Source of the DNA: Henricia sp. BOLD:AAB3569 | Taxonomy: Eukaryota > Echinodermata > Asteroidea > Spinulosida > Echinasteridae | Direction: 5' to 3' | Length of the DNA: 64,000 nt | Assembly (NCBI GenBank): GCA_037783545.1 | Contig: JBBELK010001560.1 | Coordinates: 17,501 to 81,500, forward strand | Part shown: positions 1 through 10,840 of the stretch, piece by piece | Layout: every line of letters begins with the position of its first letter | Numbering within the stretch: position 1 is the first letter of the stretch | Notes under the pieces: generated by a model | What the model was told of the DNA's origin: nothing | Database searches by the model: none | Seen by the model: only the letters and a program-made list of their open reading frames with translations | Program-made: the position numbers and the translations under genes

Positions 1-2300
1 GATTGATTTGATTCAAATTTATGCCAATTAATTCAAATTTATTCACATTTATGCAAATTTATTTAATTTTACTCAGATTTATTTCAATTGATTCACATTT
101 ATTCAAATATAACTTTACGCAAATTTATTTAAATTTACTCAGATTGAATTGATGCAAATTTATTCAAAACTTCAGTTATTCACATTAATTCAAATTTCAA
201 CAAATGATTCGAATCCATACAAAATTTACGTTTAAAATTTATTTCATTTGATTCAAATAAACGTAGAACATTTATCGTCAACAATTTAAGGTCGAAAATT
301 TAACGTAACAAGTTTACGGTCTATAATTTAACATCGCAAATTGACCTTTATATTTTAATGTAGATAATGTTTTTATATTTATTGAAATTTAACATAGAAA
401 ATTTAACGTCAGAAAATTTACGGAGAAATTTAACATTTATCGTCGACAATTTCATGTCGAAAATTGACCTTTATATTTTAATGTACATAATGTTTATTTA
501 ACGTCGGGAAATTTGACGTTTAACATTTATTTCTATTTATTCAAATTACCGTATAACATTTATCGTCGAAATTTTAACGTCACGCATTTAACGTAGGAAA
601 TTCAACGTCGCATAATTCAAAGTAGACAATTAAACGTACAAAATTTATCGTCAAACATTTAACGTACAAAATTTATCATCGAAAAATAAATGTACAAAAT
701 TTTAGGTAACAAATTTAACGTAGAAAATTTGACGTAGACAATTTATCGTCGAAAATTTAATGTGCAAAATTTAATGTACAAAATTTAACATCGCAAACTT
801 AACGTAGACAATTAAACGTAGGAAATTTATCGTCGAAAATTTAACGTAGACAATTTGACGTAGACAATTTATCGTTGAAAATTTAATGTAACAAATTTAA
901 CGTCGCAAATTGACCTTTATATTTTAATGCAGATAATGTTTTTATATTTATTCAAATTTGACGTAGACAATTTATCGTCGAAAATTTAATGTACGAAATT
1001 TAACATCGCAAACTTAACGTAGACAATTAAACGTAGGAAATTTGACGTCAAAAATTTAATGTACACAATTTTATGTACGAAATTTAACATCGCGAACTTA
1101 ACGTAAACAATTGAACGTCGCAAAATTTAACGTAGACAATTTGATGTCGAAAATTTAACGTCGCAAATTGACCTTTATATGTAGATAATGTTTTTAAATT
1201 TATTCAAATTTGACGTAGAAAATTTATCGTCAAATTTAATGTAAAAAATTTAACGTTGACAATTAAACATCGCAAATTGACCTTTATATTTTAATGTAGA
1301 TAATGTTTTTAAATTTATTCAAATTTGACGTAGACAATTTAATGTACAAAATTTAATGTACAAAATTTAACATCGTAAAGTTAACAATTGAACGTCGCAA
1401 AATTTCACGTAGACAAATAAACGTAGGAAATTTGACGTCGAAAATTTAATGTACACAATTTTATGTACGGAACTTAACGTAAACAATTAAACGTAGAAAA
1501 TTTATCGTCAAACATTTAACGTAGAAAATTTAATGTACGAAATTTAACGTCGCAAAATTTGACGTAGACAATTTATCGTCGAAAATTTAACATCGCGAAC
1601 TTAACGTAAACAATTGAACGTCGCAAAATTTAACGTAGAAAATTTATCGTCGAAAATTTAATGTACACAATTTAACGTCGCAAATTTACGTTTATATTTT
1701 AATGTAGATAATGTTTTCAAATTTAACGTAGAAAATTTAACATAGAAAAATTAACGTAGAAAATTTATCGTCGAAAATTTTACGTCGCAAATTGACCTTG
1801 ATATTTTAATGTAGATAATGTTTTTAAATTTATTCAAATTTAACGTCGAAAATTTTACGTATAACAATTAGCTTTAACATTTATTCCAATGAACATTTGA
1901 CGTCGCAAATTGAACGTACACAATTTAACGTCAACAATTTAACGTAGAAAATTGACGTTCAAAATTTATTGACATTTATTCAAATTAACCTCGGAAATTT
2001 TTCGTCGACAAATTTACGTCGAAAATTTAACATCTAACAATTAACGTTGACAATTTAACGTCGCAAACTTAACGTACACAATTAAAGTTTAAAATTGATT
2101 GCAAATTAACTAAGAAAATTTAACGTCCAAAAATTAAGTTTAATATGGATTTAAATTTATTCAAATTAACGTCGACAATTTACGTTTAAATTTTATTTCA
2201 ATTGATTCAAATTAACTTCGAAGATTTTACGTCGAACATTTAACGGAGAAAATTTAGCTTAGAAATTGAACTTTCAATTTGGTACATTTATTGCAAATTA
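1..2300. repeat. AT-rich degenerate minisatellite
   Basis: The stretch is built from endlessly varied short modules of about 11-15 bp such as AATTTAACGTCG, AATTTATCGTCGAAA and AATTTAACGTAGACA, with A/T-rich spacers. A longer block containing TTGACCTTTATATTTTAATG followed by TAGATAATGTTTTT recurs at least five times (about 340, 460, 910, 1160, 1265 and 1790). The first 200 bases use a related module, ATTCAAATTTATTCAAATTTA. No credible coding region is visible. Confidence 0.85.
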
Positions 2301-2800
2301 AACTTGCATTTCAGTTAAAAATTCACATTAAACTGGATTTATTTACGGTCATTTAAATTAATTGAAATTAAAGTGCAAACAATTTGTCGCCGTTCTCCGT
2401 CACAATTATTTCATCGCACGTCAATTGCCCGAAAATTTTTAATAGCAATTATTTTCAATTTAGTTTTACTTACTTTAATTTCAGTTAATTTATATAAAGG
2501 TACGTACAATTTAATTGCCTTTTTTCCTCGGTCTTCTCCGTCGTTCTTGGTTGCTTTTCTTCGTTGCATTTCTCCATCGATTTCTTCGGTCATCTTTCTC
2601 CATCACAATTGGCACGTCAGTTTCCGATGAGGACAGCTACAGAAATATCAAATACAAACAATGTGACTCAACATAAAGTTATGTTCATTTATACAAATTA
2701 AACTTAGCAAATTTCAGTTAAAAATAACTGACTAGACAAACAATCAAAATTATCTGCTAATAAACAAGTATAAAGAAAAGCATCAAAATAAATGAACACG
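2300..2800. other. AT-rich transition, no gene seen
   Basis: The minisatellite fades out here. A short frame at 2373-2630 exists on the plus strand, but it opens with GTG, is AT-rich and has an equally open shadow on the minus strand, so I do not call it. Confidence 0.4.
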
Positions 2801-2803
2801 CAC

Positions 2804-2897
2804 CACATGCAGTTCTTGCAGTCTCCATCATCCGAAAAATAGCACTCGGACAGCATGTACAAATGTGCGCAACCAAATCTAATGTCATTGAGTTCAT
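2804..2897 (-). other. Exon-like cassette 1 (minus strand)
   Basis: Read on the minus strand, the order is a branch-point-like GACTAAC, a pyrimidine-rich tract ending in CTGTGTAG, a 94-nt open segment, and a donor-like G|GTGCGT. One frame gives a cysteine-rich peptide (pieces: FGCAHLYMLSECYF, DDGDCKNCMW). I do not recognise the family. The splice signals resemble those of the cassettes further right, which suggests duplicated exons of one gene or non-coding transcript. This could still be chance. Confidence 0.35.
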
Positions 2898-3162
2898 CTA
2901 CACAGATATAAAAAACACAGTTAGTCAAACATAAACTAAATCAAAATTACAGTCATTGTTCATGAAACATAACAATCGTGAATATAAACACCGATAAACA
3001 AATAACTTATCTTTATAGCAATGTAGAATATTTACTGCACGACAGACTATGCCAGAGCGTCGGCAAAAAAATACACAAAGTTAGTCCATTAAAGCAAGAT
3101 TCCAATCTTGAAACATGAAAATAAACACATTAATTACAAAAATACTACATTTATTATCTTAC

Positions 3163-3236
3163 CGAGGGAGCCAAAGCCACAAACGATAGAGAATGACAGG
3201 CTCTGCCGGCAGGTCATGATAGGTTGTTGAAGACAT
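3163..3236 (-). other. Exon-like cassette 2 (minus strand)
   Basis: On the minus strand, ACTAAC lies about 28 nt upstream of TTTATCTGCAG, which is followed by a 74-nt open segment beginning ATGTCTTCAACA and ending at TCG|GTAAGA, a strong donor. The open frame starts MSSTTYHDLPAEPV and is unrecognised. Another ACTAAC...CCTGCAG|ATGAG signal sits about 60 nt upstream (near 3290). Confidence 0.4.
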
Positions 3237-3414
3237 CTGCAGATAAACCAAACAAGAAAGTTAGTTCATTGCAAAACAAACAATTTCTCATCTGCAGGAA
3301 AAACTAACAATAACAGAGTTAGTCTCACAAAACAATCCAAAATTACAATCATGAATCATAAAACAAACAAATAAACAAATTAACAACTTATCTTCGTGGC
3401 AAATTACACAAAAT

Positions 3415-3480
3415 ACTGCACGACAAATTATGCAAACGACTTGTTACACGTGCATCACCATCCACATTTGTTAACAACAT
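3415..3480 (-). other. Exon-like cassette 3 (minus strand)
   Basis: The minus strand has CACTAAC, then a T-rich tract ending TTTTTTTGCAG, then ATGTTGTTAACAAATG. The acceptor matches those of the neighbouring cassettes. No clear donor is seen; the exon end is approximate, near the CCACGAAG motif, which recurs at about 3670. A mutated relative with acceptor CCG instead of CAG lies near 3065. Confidence 0.3.
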
Positions 3481-3499
3481 CTGCAAAAAAACAAAACAA

Positions 3500-4050
3500 T
3501 ACAGTTAGTGATTTGCAAAACAACACAACATAACAATCATGAATCACATGAAACAAACAAACATTTATATAAAATACAAGCACAAAATAAATTTACATTT
3601 GTGAAAAAAATACATAAATAACAACCATCATGAGCGCATCACCATCCCAGGTTGTTAACGACATTGGTAACTTATCTTCGTGGCCAGGTACAAAAATAAA
3701 GACGATAAACTACTCAAGTAACTCGTAATAGGCACATCACGCTCAACCCACCTAAGCCAATAACAAATGCAGCCTGTGACACATACGCACATAGACTTTT
3801 TTCAAGTCTGCGTAATTTCTGATTCTCAATTTATCATCGTAAGTGCGTGTGACTAGCGCCAACTGTGACTTGTGCTACGTATACAGTATGCACGTCAAAA
3901 GTACAAGGCAGGCGTACGTAATGTACATTCGCACGTGTACACAAGCGGCATTTCGGGGAAACGCGGTTAACGTCAAAATTATTTATTCCCAACCGTGAAA
4001 TTCTTCTACTTCCCGCGGGACTGGAGTGAAATTAATATATGAACATGTCA
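3500..4050. other. Low-copy stretch, no gene seen
   Basis: The left part repeats the cassette style (CATCACCATCC, GTTGTTAACGACATT, CTTATCTTCGTGG). The right part (3780-4050) is non-repetitive, with several short GTACGT-type palindromes. No open frame of note. Confidence 0.4.
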
Positions 4051-4059
4051 ACTTTCACC

Positions 4060-4257
4060 AATCCGACTTAAAAGAGGTAAAACACACAGGAATTGAACAA
4101 ATGTTCTAGGTTGATGTGTCCGAGATAAGCAAAATTCCGATCTACGCGATCAGACTTAAGCAAAGAGTGGCATACAAAAATCAAACGTTCCAAGCGATTT
4201 TGTCCGAGATAAGTGAAAATCCGACATAAACGAATCCGACTTAAGCAAGGTTTACTG
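4060..4257 (-). mobile_element. pogo/Tigger-like element end (partial)
   Basis: Read on the minus strand from 4257, the end is CAGTAAACCTTGCTTAAGTC, followed by GTCGGATT and TCTCGGAC modules repeated around 4110-4220, and bounded outside by TA at 4258-4259. This layout is typical of pogo/Tigger-type terminal repeats with TA target duplications. I see no matching left terminus, so it is probably a truncated copy. Confidence 0.5.
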
Positions 4258-4263
4258 TAATTT

Positions 4264-4600
4264 CATAATAATAATAAAGGTTTATTTAACACACGGTCTA
4301 CATATAGAATATCGCAAAGCGCGATACATCATTCAAAAACAAATAAACATGATAATACTTACGAAATTACAGTCATTTAAAACATTTAAAAGTTAGTTAA
4401 AATATTCATTAAGATTAAACTAATATAATATTATTAATAATAATAATAATAATAGTTTATTTAACACACGCTCTACATATAAAATATCGCACAGCGCGAT
4501 ACGGCATTGAAAAACAAATAAACATGATAATAATTACGAAATTATACGGTCATTTAAAACATTTAAAAAATTCATTAAAAATAAATATTCATTAAAAGAA
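4264..4600 (-). repeat. Two copies of a retroelement 3' tail with (TTA)n
   Basis: Two direct copies start TTTATTTAACACACG at 4281 and 4456, 175 bp apart. Both continue TCTACATATA, AATATCGCA, GCGCGATAC, AAACAAATAAACATGATAAT and CATTTAAAACATTTAAAA. Each is preceded by an (AAT)n run. On the minus strand this becomes a 3' end closing with AATAAA and a (TTA)n tail, as in many LINE and SINE 3' ends. The family is not identified. Confidence 0.55.
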
Positions 4601-4685
4601 ATGTAAACAAATGTCCGTCGGTTTTCACGGGAACAACGAATGCAGTGAAAAATCATAAGACTCCCCGAATTTAAGTATGAATGCC

Positions 4686-5005
4686 GACCGGTAGTCTCCA
4701 ATCAAAATATCGCAGTAAGTCTACACTTATCGGTATTGGCTTTTGCAGGTTCTTAACATGTGCGCGGACGGCCACTAACTGGATAAATCCCCCACTTAAC
4801 TACTAATGTACGGCTGTACACTTCCATTGCACGAAAATGCATACTGGGGGCCCCTTCAGTATGCATTTTCGTGCAATGGAAGTTTCCAAAGGACTGTTTA
4901 TTAAGATATCGATGTATCCTAGAATGGACGCCACTGTTGCACGCGATATAGCCAACACCGATAAGTAAAGACCTACGACAACACCTTGTTTAAAGACTAC
5001 CGGTA
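4686..5005. mobile_element. 320-bp foldback MITE with a perfect hairpin
   Basis: The outer ends are an 11-bp inverted repeat, ACCGGTAGTCT (4687-4697) and its complement (4994-5004). A second inverted pair is ACTTATCGGTATTGGC (4725-4740) against 4951-4966 (15 of 16). The centre is a perfect 27-bp inverted repeat, 4820-4846 against 4857-4883, with the 10-nt loop GGGGCCCCTT. No coding capacity. The architecture fits a non-autonomous DNA transposon. Confidence 0.65.
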
Positions 5006-5085
5006 GATTTCACAGCTCAAATGATAGAGCATCAGCCCATTAAACACAAAGTCTATGATTCTAATCCGGGAGGAACCAATTGGAG

Positions 5086-5235
5086 CCGACGCTTGGAGCC
5101 GACGCTTGGAGCCGACGCTTGGAGCCGAGAGCCGATGCTTGGAGCCGACGCTTGGAGTTTGGAGCCAATGCAGCCGACTCTGGGAGCTTTGAACCGATTT
5201 TTTTAGCCGACGCGTTAAGCCGCCGATTAGTTTCT
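5086..5235. repeat. 13-bp minisatellite
   Basis: About six to eight copies of CTTGGAGCCGACG, the first four nearly perfect, decaying to the right (GGAGCCAATGCAGCCGACTC, TTAGCCGACGCG). Short open frames here are products of the repeat. Confidence 0.85.
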
Positions 5236-5289
5236 TGTTTAGGACCCAAGTTTAAAAAAACAAAGTACTCATCTTTCTAAATCCACCGT

Positions 5290-5398
5290 CACAACTGCAA
5301 TCTGCTCGTCTCCATCAGGCGATGATGTAGTCATGACGTACCAGTACGACAGACTCCACAAACTTCAAAATTTGCACCTCGCCATCCAATGAGAATAT
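5290..5398 (-). other. Exon-like cassette 4 (diverged copy of 5 and 6)
   Basis: The minus strand shows TATTTTATTGTAG|ATATTCTCATTGGATGG. The frame runs IFSLDGEVQILKFVESVVLV and stops at TGA shortly after HDYIIA. It aligns along its length with the cassettes at 6110-6255 and 6764-6907. Its donor end is lost. Confidence 0.4.
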
Positions 5399-5541
5399 CT
5401 ACAATAAAATAACAAAAACAAATTGACAGTAATAGTTCCTGCAAAACAAAAACCAATAACCAAACCAAACACACAAAAACATAACCTTACATGAGCCATC
5501 TATCGAGCTTTGTGCTCAAATGAGCCAGTGTTTTTTGTAAC

Positions 5542-6063
5542 CCGTTAGCATATATATTTAATAGAGCTACTAGAGAGGAATGTTTTCCATTTTTTTAGAA
5601 AATTGCTAACATCGTACCCATTCATAAGTCTGGTAAAAAACATAATGTTGCCAACTATAGGCCCATTTCTCTTCTTCCCGGGTATCAAAGGTCTTTGAGA
5701 AAATCCTGTGTGAACAGATCATGTGTCACGTCCAAACCGCTATCGCCGAGCAGCAGCATGGTTTCATCCCCGGTAGAGATTGCTCCTCTAACCTGACCTT
5801 ATTGTTGCAAGATGCTTACCATGCTGTTGAACGGAGAGAGCAGTTAGATGTTATTTGCACTGATTTCTCAAAGACCTTTGATCGAGTCAACCATAATTTT
5901 CTTATGTATAAACTCTCGTCCTATAATATTTATCATGATGTTCTCCATTTGATAAGCAATTATCTCACTGGTAGAAAACAGAGTTATTGTTGACGGTCAC
6001 TTTTCCAATTGAAATGTAGTGCCCTCTGGTGTTCCCTAAGGCTCAATTTTTGCTGTTGGATAT
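5542..6063 (+). pseudogene. Non-LTR retrotransposon reverse transcriptase fragment
   Basis: Conceptual translation gives characteristic pieces of the RT domain of a Jockey/CR1/L2-like LINE. In order these are ANIVPIHKSG and NYRPISLL (5600-5680), VSKVFEKIL (about 5684-5712), HGFIPGRDCSSNLT, a metal-binding aspartate in DFSKTFDRVNH (first catalytic motif), YLTGRKQ, and VPSGVP followed by GSI. The copy is dead. A tag stop sits at the expected tryptophan codon near 5596, there is a frameshift near 5682, another near 5990, in-frame stops near 6013 and 6038 (CAA changed to TAA in the SGVPQGS motif), and truncation before the second catalytic motif (YADD-type). It runs into (ATACAA)n sequence at about 6070. 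It belongs to the genome's LINE load and says nothing about local function. The clade cannot be fixed without alignment. Confidence 0.8.
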
Positions 6064-6109
6064 GGTTAAAAAATACAAATACAAATACATTACAAAGACA
6101 AATACTGAC

Positions 6110-6255
6110 CTGCCTGACTAATTAAGAAAGGCAGCGTGCACAGAATCCTGAATGCAATCCGTTAGTCTCCATCGGGCGATGATGTAGTCATAAAGTACCA
6201 GCGAGACAGACTCCACAAACTTGATAATTGGCACCTCACCATCCAATGACAATAT
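6110..6255 (-). other. Exon-like cassette 5 (longest open copy)
   Basis: The minus strand reads AACTGAC (branch-like), GTTTGCTTTTTCTGTAG, then 146 nt, then GGCAG|GTCAGT. The frame opens ILSLDGEVPIIKFVESVSLV and continues for 45 residues to a TAG eight nucleotides before the donor. The copy at 6764-6907 carries TGA where this one has CGA, so this is the least damaged copy. The family is unknown. It may be an alternative 3' exon. Confidence 0.45.
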
Positions 6256-6344
6256 CTACAGAAAAAGCAAACAAACAAAAACTAAGTCAGTTATTTCGAC
6301 AAGAAAAATCAAGTGGACAGTAATATTTATTTATTCACCACATC

Positions 6345-6510
6345 CAACAGCGGAGGGACCGCCAATTACAGGAATGGGAGCAAGTGTGGTTGAGTGCCTT
6401 GCTCAAGGGCACAGGTGCCACAACCCGTCACGGCCCGGAATCGAACCCACATTCTAGTACTAGCACAGGAACTTAAGTTCGACGCACTAGACCGCTCGGC
6501 CATAACATAC
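6345..6510 (-). mobile_element. tRNA-derived SINE (Leu/Ser-type head)
   Basis: On the minus strand the element starts about 6510 with GGTATGTTATGGCCGAGCGG. It contains a perfect A box (TGGCCGAGCGG, 6492-6502 complement), a long variable-arm region typical of Leu/Ser tRNAs, and a perfect B box (GGTTCGATTCC, 6437-6447 complement). The body has the CCCTTGAGCAAGGCACTCA motif seen in many aquatic-animal SINEs. It ends in an AATAAATAAA-like tail near 6335. It is not a functional tRNA gene because the acceptor stem does not close. Confidence 0.8.
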
Positions 6511-6763
6511 CGAGCAACAAAAGAAATATGATTGAAAAATGCGGTCAATCTTAAAGTGAGTATTTTCAGCACACAGAAGCTTTATACAGTCATGCAAAAT
6601 CTCGATGTTAACTTAATTACAAAAGACATTTTCTAGTTTGGATTTAACTGAAAAATTGCGTTAATTTAGTTGCTCGGTATAGTTTATGCAAAACAAAAAC
6701 AAGCAAAAAAACAAAAAAAAACAAAAATAATTACATGACTAAATTACAAGGACAAATACTGAC

Positions 6764-6907
6764 CTGCCTGACTACCGAAGACAGGCATAGTGCACGGAAT
6801 CCGGAATGCTCTGCTAGTGTCCATCAGGCGATGATGTAGTTATAAAGTACCAGCGAGACAGACTTCACAAACTTGATAATTGGCACCTCACCATCCAATG
6901 ACAATAT
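6764..6907 (-). other. Exon-like cassette 6
   Basis: The minus strand shows a branch-like TGACTGAC, a TTTTCTTTTTCTGTAG acceptor, a 144-nt segment (48 codons exactly) and GGCAG|GTCAGT. The first 26 codons are ILSLDGEVPIIKFVKSVSLV and onwards, then TGA. It is about 90% identical by eye to the copy at 6110-6255 and shares flanking intron-like sequence with it, so the whole unit was duplicated. Confidence 0.45.
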
Positions 6908-6909
6908 CT

Positions 6910-8815
6910 ACAGAAAAAGAAAACAAACACAAACTAAGTCAGTCATTTCGACCAGCCCAAAGTTGGAATACTCTAAGTTTGCACATTGTACTCTACGTCT
7001 CAATATTTTGGTTTAATTCTGTTGAATAGTTTAACTATATATATTCAAATTTTCATTGAGATGCAAGTGTGTAGACCTATTCTTTTGTGTTGATGTGCAG
7101 ATTTTCAAATCGCTTTAAATTCATATCCCATTTATGGCACTACCGAGTGTATGGTTGTAGGGGTAAATAAATTTTAAGCACACCCAGATTCACAAACAAA
7201 AGCCAAAGGCACAAAATATTAATGAGGGCAGTGTAAAAAACTTTGCATGATAGACGAGGCAACATTCAAACAAAAATAACATAAAACCCAAACAGTGATT
7301 AAATTTTACCCGCATCCAATCATGGCCATTACCAAACAGTTTAATGGATTGATTTTACACAAGAATGAAAGGATTATACCACTGTATGTGCACAAAGAAG
7401 CTACCTTTTCGCATTTTAAACTCTTTATAGAAGGTGCCGGGCACCATTTGTAGCTAGTCATAGAAGAAACCCATAGTTGAAAATCCAAAATAAAATTATA
7501 TTTTAACAAACACCTGTTGCCCACTAATCCTAAACAATTTTGGAATTATTTGTATGGCATACAGAAACTGAAATTACAACGGATCTTGTCCAAGCTGAAT
7601 CCATTACATTTTAAGTCTGAAAATTCTCTGCTACCATATTTTAGCAGTTTGAAATCGTTTCAACTGGATGAATCATTTAAACTCAGTAATTTTGTAGAGA
7701 ATTGTGTCTACACAAGAAACAGAAGACTCAAAGGGATACAACTGTTGCAATGATGCCCTGTAGTTTGGGCACTGCCATGTTGTCTGAACACTGAGCAAAC
7801 AATGTTTGTGCAAGCAACTTTGGTATGTTTATTAACAATCGTTATGCAAACGGATACATGTGTTTACAATACTGTGAGGCAAACGGGTTACATGCACCTT
7901 CAAAAATGAATTACCACAAACTACCATCTTTGTGTTTAATGTACATGTTTAAAGCCCCAATAACATCATTTGAAATTATCCAGAAATTTCACTTCAAGAG
8001 TTGACAACAAAAAGCTGAAAGTGTTGACTGCAATACATATGCCTGCAATGGTAACATTGAAAAATTACACCTCTGTGGAAGAAATTAACAATTGAAGGTG
8101 GAGTTTTAAACAAGTCTTCTACAGAACTTTAACATTCCTTCATACACAAAAACCATACATGGATTTTTGCACGTTTTATGTAGGCCTATATTACTGCATC
8201 TACGTGGCTGAAATTTCTACAAGGAAGTTTTTCTCTATATTTAGAAGCCTTTAATTTTTTTTAAACTACAGGAGATTACGAGAGTTTCTAAACTCCATGC
8301 AAGCACAATCTCAAAACTAATGTGTCCAACATGTTTCTAAAGTCCTGAAAAAATAGTATTAGCCACTGGGAGAATTGCACCAATACTCAATCAAATAAAG
8401 ACCTTTCCTCTGGATCGCAGGTTAATGAAAAAGTATGGTCTAAATACCTGCACGTACATGCACGTGTGATACTGTTGGACACCATTATGCAGTGAGTTGA
8501 ATACAATTTTGTAATAATTACTCCACCTGTGAAATTGCATGTTTATTTATTGTCGTGAATAGTGTATTCATTTCATCACTTTCAGCAATGAAAAACCAAA
8601 CCATAAAATTATTACATTATTTTTTATAATTTTTGACTTTGAAGAAGACTCTGCAAAGGTCGGCACACAAGGCCACTAATTTGACGTACAGTGTGTCATC
8701 TATTTTTATCAAATTATTTATTGGAAAGAATTTTCAAGTCGGACGTCACGTAAGCCCTCGTGAACTAAGCCTATGGGTGGGACAAGTCGGAAATATTCTC
8801 GGTTTTTCCGAGTAA
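6910..8815. other. Low-copy stretch, no convincing gene
   Basis: Frames at 7306-7524 (minus) and 7517-7753 (plus) are AT-rich and unsupported. A weak exon-like segment with acceptor GACTAG and donor AAAAG|GTAGC lies at 7405-7453 on the minus strand. The motif GGGCACTGCCATGTTGTCTG at about 7768 recurs in diverged form in element 1 near 14580. Nothing else is recognisable. Confidence 0.35.
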
Positions 8816-8819
8816 ATTC

Positions 8820-9545
8820 TTCATATTTTTTCCCCTCCAAATTTTGGTTTCTTCATTAGATTTGCACTTATTGATGTATAATAAATCATTTTAAGACAAA
8901 ATTAGTGAGGTCCGAGTACTAAATTCTTACCTATTTAACAAAAGACGCCAAAGTAATAAAAATAGAAACGTGCTAAAATGGTTAAATCCAAGAGGAAAGG
9001 ATACTGGTACCATTTCTACCCAATGCAAGCTATTAGAAACAGACTTGATCTGAAATTAGGCAGATTTCAGCTTTTTCTGAATTGATCTCGCGTATTTAAA
9101 CAGAGTTTACATGCATGTGCACCAAACATAAAACCCGGACATTTTATAACGGTATTGTGGATGGATTACACCCACCCATATTTTTATAAACCTTTTTCCA
9201 CTTTCAAAGAAATTGCCTTAGTTATTTGGGGAAAATTGAAAACTAGCAAATTTAAGAATATATAACTTGAGAAAATCTCTTTAAAATGAAGGTTTAAGAA
9301 CGATTCCAAAAAATCATGAGCAATTTTAAGATATCAAGTTCTCAGAAAATTACTCAAACAATAGGTCAAGTATTAAGTTGTTCGTGGCTTCAAACCTTGT
9401 GTGCAAAACATATCAGACAGGCTCAAACATTTCAAAGTGTTTCCTCACAAAATCTCAAATTTTTCCCACTGGAAATGTTGGGTTTTTCAATCAAATCTGC
9501 ACATTCCAATGCTAAACGAGTTATTTTAAAGAAAATAAAATCTAC
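8820..9545 (+). repeat. Dispersed repeat X, two plus-strand copies
   Basis: The segment 9385-9530 (CTTCAAACCTTGTGTGCAAA, TTTTTCCCACTGGAAATG, TTTTTCAATCAAATCTGCAC) has a diverged partial copy at 8825-8895. A third copy lies inverted at 12495-12615. No terminal repeats are visible and the class is unknown. The plus-strand frame at 9316-9573 is only the repeat read through. Confidence 0.45.
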
Positions 9546-9549
9546 TCAA

Positions 9550-10215
9550 CTTCTCAACTCTTACCAAAAGTAGATCTTGTGATTGAATGGATCATTTGAT
9601 ATTTAGAAAGTGGCCAAAATAATTACCATTTGCATCAAATTCGGTGCATTAGGATTTAGTTTGTTATGTACTGTATACAATTCCACAATGGTACATTTCA
9701 AGTTAAACCGACTTACACTACACACTATTAAATTAAAGTTATAAGAGATTTTAATAATTTGTTGCAAACATTTATGAAGTGATAAATGCTTATGCCTGTT
9801 CGTGTATTTCTAAAATGCTCGTTTGGATTATATTCATGCCATGTAAAATAATGTGAAATTAAAGGTAGAATGCATCATTTGTAGTGACGCCAATTAATTT
9901 TTCTCATGAATTGACAAGAAGAATCTTACTAACAAGAATAACATTAGTACCAAAACCACATTTTTGTCCAAAATGGTATTTTGTTTGAAAAATTAACCAA
10001 AGATGGTTTTCTAAAAAGTCTTTTGAATGAACTTTTCAAGTTTTTTTGAGATGCTGCCTCTGTGTGGCTGAAATGTCTACACAGCAGACTTTTTATTAAC
10101 ATGGGGGTTTTAATCGCAAGTGGAAATAATGCCATTTGTAACAGCTTACCATTCAGCTTACCAATCATGTACTCTACATTTATACAGTTGGATTCAATAA
10201 CAAAACAAAATGTTT
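9550..10215. other. Low-copy stretch, nothing seen
   Basis: AT-rich, non-repetitive sequence between repeat X and the candidate exon; no open frame with support. Confidence 0.35.
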
Positions 10216-10219
10216 TTAC

Positions 10220-10291
10220 CTGTGTTAGACGGCAACTTGTATTCCAAGCAGTAGCTCGTGCATTCTTGTTTACCACAAGAGTAGGCATACC
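10220..10291 (-). other. Candidate internal exon, cysteine-rich
   Basis: On the minus strand a branch-like TGATAAC lies about 25 nt before GCTCTACCTACAG, followed by a 72-nt (24-codon) segment ending CTAACACAG|GTAAAA. Two frames are open. One gives YAYSCGKQECTSYCLEYKLP, a CxxxxCxxxC pattern that might bind metal or form disulfides. Acceptor, branch point and donor are all good, and the length keeps phase. The partner exons are not identified. This is one of the better coding candidates in the window but remains unproven. Confidence 0.4.
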
Positions 10292-10294
10292 CTG

Positions 10295-10735
10295 TAGGTA
10301 GAGCATAAAATACAAGTTATCAATGTGGAAAATAATGTTTGTAGCATTTATAGCTTTGAGGTAATGCACCTATATCACTTTGTTCCCCACCATAGCTACC
10401 CTATGCATCCAAGAGGGCCGGGACCAAAGCATAGATGCTTTACTCTGGTGTTCTGAATTTTAAAATCAAAGTCGAGTGAAAACATTCATGCCCCATAGAC
10501 TTTATTCACAGATCCTTGGGTAATAAGGAATACATTGTAAATTACATACATGAACACCATTTCTTTTTATGACTTGCCTTAGTGCAAAGTTGTAATTAAA
10601 AGCTGTAATTAATCTGTGAATATCACCTGGATGATCATGTACAAAACTTCTTCCTTTGTTTTTCCGTCATTTAAAGAAAAGAGTGATGTCCAAATTGTGA
10701 CAAATAAGTGGCATACGAGTATAGAATTTAAACCG
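10295..10735. other. Low-copy stretch, nothing seen
   Basis: No open frame or repeat is recognised. CATGCCCCATAGACTTTATT at about 10489 is unremarkable. Confidence 0.3.
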
Positions 10736-10830
10736 CGGCGCTGCATGAACCTACCGTTCATGTAGGTACTTCTTCTACCTCCATGAACCCATGAAGCTAG
10801 TCGCTCGGCCGCAACCACGGTACGGCCGCG
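10736..10830 (-). repeat. tRNA-like SINE remnant with hairpin
   Basis: On the minus strand the sequence GGTTGCGGCCGAGCGACTAG resembles the A-box region of the 6345-6510 SINE. It is followed by a stem made from ATGGGTTCATGGAGGTAG and CTACATGAACGGTAGG, and a weak B-box-like GGTTCATGC. Degenerate; could be coincidence. Confidence 0.3.
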
Positions 10831-10840
10831 GCTTGTGGAC

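Noticed and set aside
2373..2630. Plus-strand 85-codon frame
   Set aside because: Starts with GTG, AT-rich, and the opposite strand is equally open.
6430..6510. Functional tRNA-Leu or tRNA-Ser gene
   Set aside because: The promoter boxes are perfect but no acceptor stem closes, and a SINE body follows directly.
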